64,000 nt of DNA from assembly GCF_013085465.1 (NCBI RefSeq), contig NZ_CP049838.1, forward strand, positions 3,720,001 through 3,784,000, written 5' to 3'. This document shows, piece after piece, positions 60,278-64,000 of the stretch. The notes beneath the pieces were generated by a model. That model had not been told where the DNA came from. It saw nothing but the letters and a program-made list of their open reading frames with translations, and made no database searches. The stretch comes from Streptomyces asoensis (GTDB lineage: Bacteria > Actinomycetota > Actinomycetes > Streptomycetales > Streptomycetaceae). The position numbers were made by a program, and so were the translations under genes. The stretch's first letter is position 1; the number at the start of each line of letters is the position of its first letter.

Positions 60278-60604
60278 ATGAGCGACACCCCCCAGACCGA
60301 AGACACGATGGTCGCCGCCCTGCTGCGCGAGCGCGCTGGCTACGCCGGACGCAAGGACATGCAGGACCGCGTCGACGCGGTCGACGAGCAGCTGCGGCTG
60401 CGCGGCTACGGGCCGGACGGCGAGCGCATCGCCAAGGACAGCGCCCCGGCCGAGGATCGCGCCCCGGCTACGGGCCCGGAGACCGGCCCGGCCGGGACAC
60501 CGGAGGCCGACCCGGAGGCCGCGACGCCTCAGGCTGTGGCTGTCCCTGCGCAGCGCACCGTGCCGCCGAAGGGCCGCCAGGCGCGCGGCACCGACAAGGC
60601 GTGA
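60278..60604 (+). CDS. Small head-region protein
   Basis: A 108-residue protein from ATG 60278 (AGGAG upstream). A helical N-terminus (MVAALLRERAGYAGRKDMQD) is followed by a disordered Ala/Pro/Glu tail. Similar small proteins lie between capsid and connector genes in actinophages; the role is unknown. Confidence 0.65.
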   Translation: MSDTPQTEDTMVAALLRERAGYAGRKDMQDRVDAVDEQLRLRGYGPDGERIAKDSAPAEDRAPATGPETGPAGTPEADPEAATPQAVAVPAQRTVPPKGRQARGTDKA

Positions 60605-60605
60605 C

Positions 60606-61199
60606 GTGGCCAACGAGTACGTCACCTTGGAAGAGCTGAAGAGCCAGCTCAAGATCGAGCCGAGTGACGACACTCGCGACGCGGACCTGAACCGCGCCCG
60701 GGCGTCCGCGTCGCGCAGCATCGACAAGACGACCGGCCGCCGCTTCTGGCTCGACCCCGAGCCGGTGACGTGGACGTTCAACCCGCGTGGCCGGATCTGC
60801 CGCGAGGACGACGGTGACCTGTTCCTCGTAGACGACATTGGCAGCGAGGAGGGCCTGGTCGTCGAAGTCGGTTCGGGCGCCAACTGGTCGGCGGTCACCG
60901 ACTACGAGACCAGCCCGGACAACGCGCTCGCCAAGGGCCAGCCGATCACCGGGCTACTGCGGGTGCTCGGCACGTGGGGCATCGCCACGGCCCGGCTCCG
61001 GGTGACCGCCCAGTTCGGATGGCCGACCGTGCCGGACGACATCCAGCAGGCCGCACTCATCCAGGCCACCCGGCTCTTCAAGCGCAAGGACAGCCCCGAG
61101 GGCATCATCGGCTCGGCCGAGTGGGGCGTGCGCAACCTCAGCCGCCGGGACCCGGACGTGTGGGCGCTGATCGAGCCGTACATCATCCCCGGGTTCTGA
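60606..61199 (+). CDS. Head-tail connector (gp6-like)
   Basis: A 197-residue protein from GTG 60606, one base after the previous stop. The N-terminal VTLEELKSQLKIEPSDDTRD helix pair, followed by ASRSIDKTTGRRFW, is the HK97 gp6-like connector pattern. It forms the ring beneath the portal. Confidence 0.8.
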   Translation: MANEYVTLEELKSQLKIEPSDDTRDADLNRARASASRSIDKTTGRRFWLDPEPVTWTFNPRGRICREDDGDLFLVDDIGSEEGLVVEVGSGANWSAVTDYETSPDNALAKGQPITGLLRVLGTWGIATARLRVTAQFGWPTVPDDIQQAALIQATRLFKRKDSPEGIIGSAEWGVRNLSRRDPDVWALIEPYIIPGF

Positions 61200-61209
61200 G
61201 GAGCACGAC

Positions 61210-61659
61210 ATGCAGATCTCCGCTGTGCGCGACGCGCTCGCGGACGCGGCCCGCGCGGTCGTCCTGCCCGACGGCGTGCCGAAGCTGACGTGCTCGGGCT
61301 ACGTCCCGGACGCGATCACCGAGCCGCACTTCTTCGTCGCCGAGTACGAGTGCGACTACGACAAGGCGATGCGGCGCAGCCTCGACGAACTCGTCTTCAC
61401 CACCCGCGTCCTGGTCGGCCGCGCCGACGACCAGTCCTCGCAGCGCGTGCTCGACGCGATGCTGTCCGGCTCGGGCCCGGCCTCGCTGAAGCAGACCATC
61501 GAGCTGGCCCGAGGAGCGCCCGGGGAGTACGCCCTGGGCGGCCTGGCCCACGACCTGCACGTGATGCGCGTGCAGGGCTACCGCTGGTACGAGCACGCCG
61601 GCACCACCTACGTCGGCGCCGAAGTGATGATCAAGGTCATCGGACAGGGGGACGCGTGA
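61210..61659 (+). CDS. Probable head-closure/tail-terminator protein
   Basis: A 149-residue alpha/beta protein from ATG 61210 (GAGGAG upstream). AVRDALADAARAVVLPDGVP, EPHFFVAEYECDYDKAM and VQGYRWYEHAGTTYVGAEVM fit small tail-terminator-type proteins of siphophages. Order after the connector supports this; the exact role is inference. Confidence 0.65.
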   Translation: MQISAVRDALADAARAVVLPDGVPKLTCSGYVPDAITEPHFFVAEYECDYDKAMRRSLDELVFTTRVLVGRADDQSSQRVLDAMLSGSGPASLKQTIELARGAPGEYALGGLAHDLHVMRVQGYRWYEHAGTTYVGAEVMIKVIGQGDA

Positions 61660-61856
61660 AGATCCGCATGCTGATCGAGCAGTCCGAGGGCGCCATCCTG
61701 AACGGCGAGCCATGGCCCGGGGTCGGGGAGGTTGCCGACGTGCCGACCGCCCAGGCCGCGCACCTGGTCGCGTCCGGCGTCGCCGAGGACGCCACCGCCG
61801 ACGAGCGGCCGCCGCGACGCCGCAAGGCGGCCAGCCCCGAGAGTGAGGCGACGTGA
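61656..61856 (+). CDS. Short tail-region protein
   Basis: A 66-residue ORF from GTG 61656 with four-base overlaps at both ends. It starts as a small beta motif (KIRMLIEQSEGAILNGEPWP) resembling short head-tail proteins that read out a DVP...AAHLVASG motif and ends in a basic/acidic tail. Function unknown. Confidence 0.58.
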   Translation: MKIRMLIEQSEGAILNGEPWPGVGEVADVPTAQAAHLVASGVAEDATADERPPRRRKAASPESEAT

Positions 61857-62593
61857 GCAAGACGATCCTCACCAACGTCCGCACGTTCGCCGCCGGCCTC
61901 GACCTCACCGGCAACTCCAACAAGATCGAGATCTCGTCCGAGGTCGAGGACAAGGACGCCACGAACTACGGCAGCCAGGGCTGGAAGGAAGTCCTGGGCG
62001 GCCTTGGCTCCGCCGAGCTGGCGGCCGAGGGCCAGTGGGAGGCGGGCGACCCGAGCAAGGTCGACGATGCTTCCTGGACGCACCTCGGCTCCGTCATCCC
62101 CTGGTCGGCCAGCGCCAACAACGGCGCGGCCGTCGGAGACCTGGCCTACTTCCTGGCCGCACTGCGCGCCGACTACAAGCTGTTCGACGCCGTCGGAGAG
62201 ATCGCCCCCTGGTCCGGCACCGCAAAGAGCAGCTGGCCGCTGGTGCGCGGACAGTTCGCACACCCGCCCGGCACCGCCCGCACCGCCACCGGTACGGGCA
62301 CCGGCCTCAACCTCGGCGCCATCACCGCGGGCAAGCGGCTGTACGCCGCGCTGCACGTGCTGTCCGTGGCCGGCACCGCGGTGCCCACCATCACCGCCCG
62401 GGTCGAGTCCAGCGTGGACAACACCTTCGCAGCCCCGACGACCCGGGCCACGTTCACCGCGGCCACCGCAGTCGGCGGGCAGATCCTGCGCACCGACGGG
62501 ACCGCCATCACAGACACCTGGTGGCGCGTCGCCTGGACCATCTCGGGCACCACGCCCAGCTTCCTGTTCGTCGGCTCCCTCGGCATCCGATAG
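61853..62593 (+). CDS. Tail-tube-like protein A
   Basis: A 246-residue protein from GTG 61853. The N-terminal third (NSNKIEISSEVEDKDATNYG, then SQGWKEVLGGLGSAELAAEG) is homologous to the next gene's product. The C-terminal half is a Thr/Ala-rich beta domain (RLYAALHVLSVAGTAVPTIT, VESSVDNTF). It probably belongs to the tail tube, the extra domain perhaps being surface-exposed. Confidence 0.7.
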   Translation: MSKTILTNVRTFAAGLDLTGNSNKIEISSEVEDKDATNYGSQGWKEVLGGLGSAELAAEGQWEAGDPSKVDDASWTHLGSVIPWSASANNGAAVGDLAYFLAALRADYKLFDAVGEIAPWSGTAKSSWPLVRGQFAHPPGTARTATGTGTGLNLGAITAGKRLYAALHVLSVAGTAVPTITARVESSVDNTFAAPTTRATFTAATAVGGQILRTDGTAITDTWWRVAWTISGTTPSFLFVGSLGIR

Positions 62594-62661
62594 CCGCCCC
62601 GCACCACCCGTAACCCGGCCCGTACCGGGGCCGTCGCCACGCCCTGGAAGGGGACCCCGCC

Positions 62662-63072
62662 ATGCCCAAGATGGTCCTGCTCGCCCAGTACCTGAGCATC
62701 AACGCCAACGTCCTGAACGAGTTCACCAAGAAGGCCGAGATCTCCGTCGAAGTCGAGGACAAGGACGTCACCACCTACGCATCGCTCGGCTGGAAGGAAG
62801 TCCTGGGCGGCCTCAAGTCCGGTGAGCTGGGGTGCGACTTCCTCCAGGACTTCGCCGCCACCAAGCTCGACGCGCTCATGTGGCCGCTGCTCGGGCTGGT
62901 CGTCCCGTTCGAGGTGCGCGCCGACCAGGCCGCGGTCGGCACGTCCAACCCGAAGTACACCGGCAGCATCCTGATCAAGTCCTGGAACCCCCTCGAGGGA
63001 AGCGTGGGCGACGAGGCCACGGTGGGCGTCAGCTTCCCGACGTCGGGGGCCGTCGTCCGCGCAACGGTCTGA
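62662..63072 (+). CDS. Tail-tube-like protein B
   Basis: A 136-residue protein from ATG 62662 (GGAAGGGG upstream). KKAEISVEVEDKDVTTYASL and GWKEVLGGLKSGELGCDF parallel the previous protein almost residue for residue, and the remainder resembles a compact major tail protein. Its last base overlaps the gp10-like gene. The pair looks like a tandem duplication with one copy extended. Confidence 0.7.
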   Translation: MPKMVLLAQYLSINANVLNEFTKKAEISVEVEDKDVTTYASLGWKEVLGGLKSGELGCDFLQDFAATKLDALMWPLLGLVVPFEVRADQAAVGTSNPKYTGSILIKSWNPLEGSVGDEATVGVSFPTSGAVVRATV

Positions 63073-63584
63073 TGGCCGGCGGGGGACCGCCGTTCTCCCT
63101 CGGCGTGGAGACGCACGAGGGCCTGGCCGCCCTCACGCGTGCGATCCGCGCCGAGGAGGACGGCAAGCAGCTGCGCAAAGAGCTGGCCGCGAACATGCGC
63201 GACGCGCTCCGCCCCGGGGCCGCCGAGGCGAAGTCGTCGATCATGTCGCTGTCCTCGGCAGGCCTGCCCACCGCGCCCGCCCTGCGGTCCTCTGTCGCCC
63301 GGAAGATCCGGCCCGAGGTCAAGCTCGGCGGCCGCTGGTCCGGCGCCCGTGTGAAGGCCTTCAAGACCAAGAACGTCCGCGGCTTCCCCAACGCACCGAA
63401 GCGGCTCAACCGGGCGGGCGGGTGGCGGCACCCGGTCTACGGCAACCGTGAGATCTGGGTCCAGCAGCACGGCAAAGTCGACTGGTTCGACCGCGCCTTC
63501 GAGGGCCGCGAGGGCCACTACAAAGAGGCCGTTGAGGCGGCCATGGAGAACATGGCCCAGCGCCTCGCGGCGCGGGCCGGATGA
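63072..63584 (+). CDS. HK97 gp10-like tail-completion protein
   Basis: A 170-residue basic protein from ATG 63072 (TGATGG overlap). A helical start (LAALTRAIRAEEDGKQLRKE, ANMRDALRPGAAEAKSSI), a basic middle (VARKIRPEVKLGGRWSGARV), then RHPVYGNREIWVQQHGKVDW, the usual HPVYG..W core of gp10-like proteins. Confidence 0.78.
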   Translation: MAGGGPPFSLGVETHEGLAALTRAIRAEEDGKQLRKELAANMRDALRPGAAEAKSSIMSLSSAGLPTAPALRSSVARKIRPEVKLGGRWSGARVKAFKTKNVRGFPNAPKRLNRAGGWRHPVYGNREIWVQQHGKVDWFDRAFEGREGHYKEAVEAAMENMAQRLAARAG

Positions 63585-63594
63585 GGAGAGAGAC

Positions 63595-64000
63595 GTGTTC
63601 CTGGTCTACGCGCAAGAGGGCACCGAAGAGCCCAAGCGGTGGCGGTACAACCCCCGCCGGATCATGTCGGCGGAGCGGGAGAACATCGAGCGGCTGACCG
63701 GTCGCACCTGGACCGAGTTCACCAAGGACGTCGTCCAGGGCAGCAGCATCTGCCGGCGGGCGCTGCTGTTCACCTTCCAGAAGCGCGACCATCCCGGGAT
63801 CAGGTTCGACGACATCGACTTCGCCTGGGAGGAGCTGACGCTCGAGTACTCCAAGGGCGAGCTGAAGCAGATGCGCGACGCGGCCGCCGAGTCGGCGCCG
63901 GCCGAGATGCGCGCGGCCGTCCTCGCCCGGATCGACGGGCAGATCGAGGCGGCCCCCGATGACCCGGAGGAAGAGGGAAAAGCCCAGCCGCCCGTCGCCG
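63595..64000 (+). CDS. Tail-assembly-chaperone-like protein, 3'-truncated by window edge
   Basis: The frame from GTG 63595 (AGGAGAG upstream) stays open to the window end; 135 residues visible. The start WRYNPRRIMSAERENIERLT, the middle SSICRRALLFTFQKRDHPGI and FDDIDFAWEELTLEYSKGEL fit the G-type tail-assembly proteins encoded before the tape measure. A -1 frameshift product is common there, but the relevant 3' end is not in view. Confidence 0.65.
   Translation, partial: MFLVYAQEGTEEPKRWRYNPRRIMSAERENIERLTGRTWTEFTKDVVQGSSICRRALLFTFQKRDHPGIRFDDIDFAWEELTLEYSKGELKQMRDAAAESAPAEMRAAVLARIDGQIEAAPDDPEEEGKAQPPVA

Larger units (their letters stand above)
42067..64000 (+). mobile_element. HK97-type prophage, left part (continues beyond window)
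   Basis: Everything from the tRNA-Arg 3' end to the window end behaves as one element: integrase beside the tRNA, a repressor/operator region, many short ATGA/GTGA-coupled genes without metabolic function, and then terminase, portal, protease, capsid and tail genes in canonical order. The right end, lysis genes and attR are not in view. No duplicated tRNA fragment was found inside the window. No conjugation gene is seen, arguing against an ICE. Confidence 0.93.

Noticed and set aside
42067..64000. Actinomycete integrative conjugative element (pSAM2 type)
   Set aside because: Despite Spd-like membrane proteins and a tRNA-linked integrase, no FtsK-like Tra gene or RepSA is seen, and complete terminase-portal-capsid-tail genes are present.

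Overview
The window is Streptomyces chromosome (very high GC, GTG/TTG starts, AGGAGG-type ribosome sites, almost no TTA codons) carrying the left part of an HK97-type prophage. The order of core genes resembles, from memory, the S. coelicolor pepN-malQ-csn-pknG-ssbB stretch. No rRNA, CRISPR array or insertion sequence was seen; there is one tRNA gene.

Bases 1-10120: housekeeping genes. These are the end of aminopeptidase N, a divergent EamA exporter/MarR regulator pair with an operator between them, a small secreted membrane protein followed by a 27-bp hairpin, malQ with a coupled small ORF, an Imm-5-like protein beside C-rich repeats, an HNH nuclease and a MscS channel.

Bases 10230-17070: a sugar cluster that matches the chitosan-oligosaccharide locus csnREFGHK (ROK repressor, ABC importer, GH4 phosphoglycosidase, BadF-type kinase), headed by a TAGGAAA-C-TTTCCTA operator. 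Bases 17250-28715: an actinobacterial GlnX-GlnH-PknG amino-acid sensing operon, enlarged by a coiled-coil protein with a TTA codon, a PP2C phosphatase, a VWA protein and an FHA protein, so a kinase, a phosphatase and a phosphothreonine reader lie on one strand. The 5' end of glnH is a 7 x 18-bp in-frame minisatellite.

Bases 28712-41993: a PCMT-like methyltransferase, globin GlbO, an ettA-thioesterase-hypothetical operon, a small accessory patch (HAD-like protein, two hypotheticals), a sortase-anchored thioester-domain surface protein, and a probable sporulation module: ssbB with DnaA-box-like repeats upstream, and the dynamin-like pair dynB/dynA.

Bases 41994-64000: tRNA-Arg(UCU) followed by a tyrosine integrase, which marks the left end of a prophage that runs off the window. 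Its layout is: integrase; divergent repressor/HTH genes with an array of TGTCCA-N6-TGGACA operators; many small coupled early genes; a probable replication initiator with an internal candidate origin; an Lsr2-like protein; a block of small membrane proteins, one fused to a DNA-binding domain; then HNH, small and large terminase, portal, prohead protease, capsid, connector genes, two paralogous tail-tube proteins, a gp10-like protein and a partial tail-assembly protein. I saw no conjugation (FtsK-like Tra) gene, so this reads as a phage and not an actinomycete ICE. The most unusual signals are the operator array with a 26-bp perfect palindrome that is two interleaved copies of the same operator, the in-gene candidate origin, the glnH minisatellite and the membrane-protein block.
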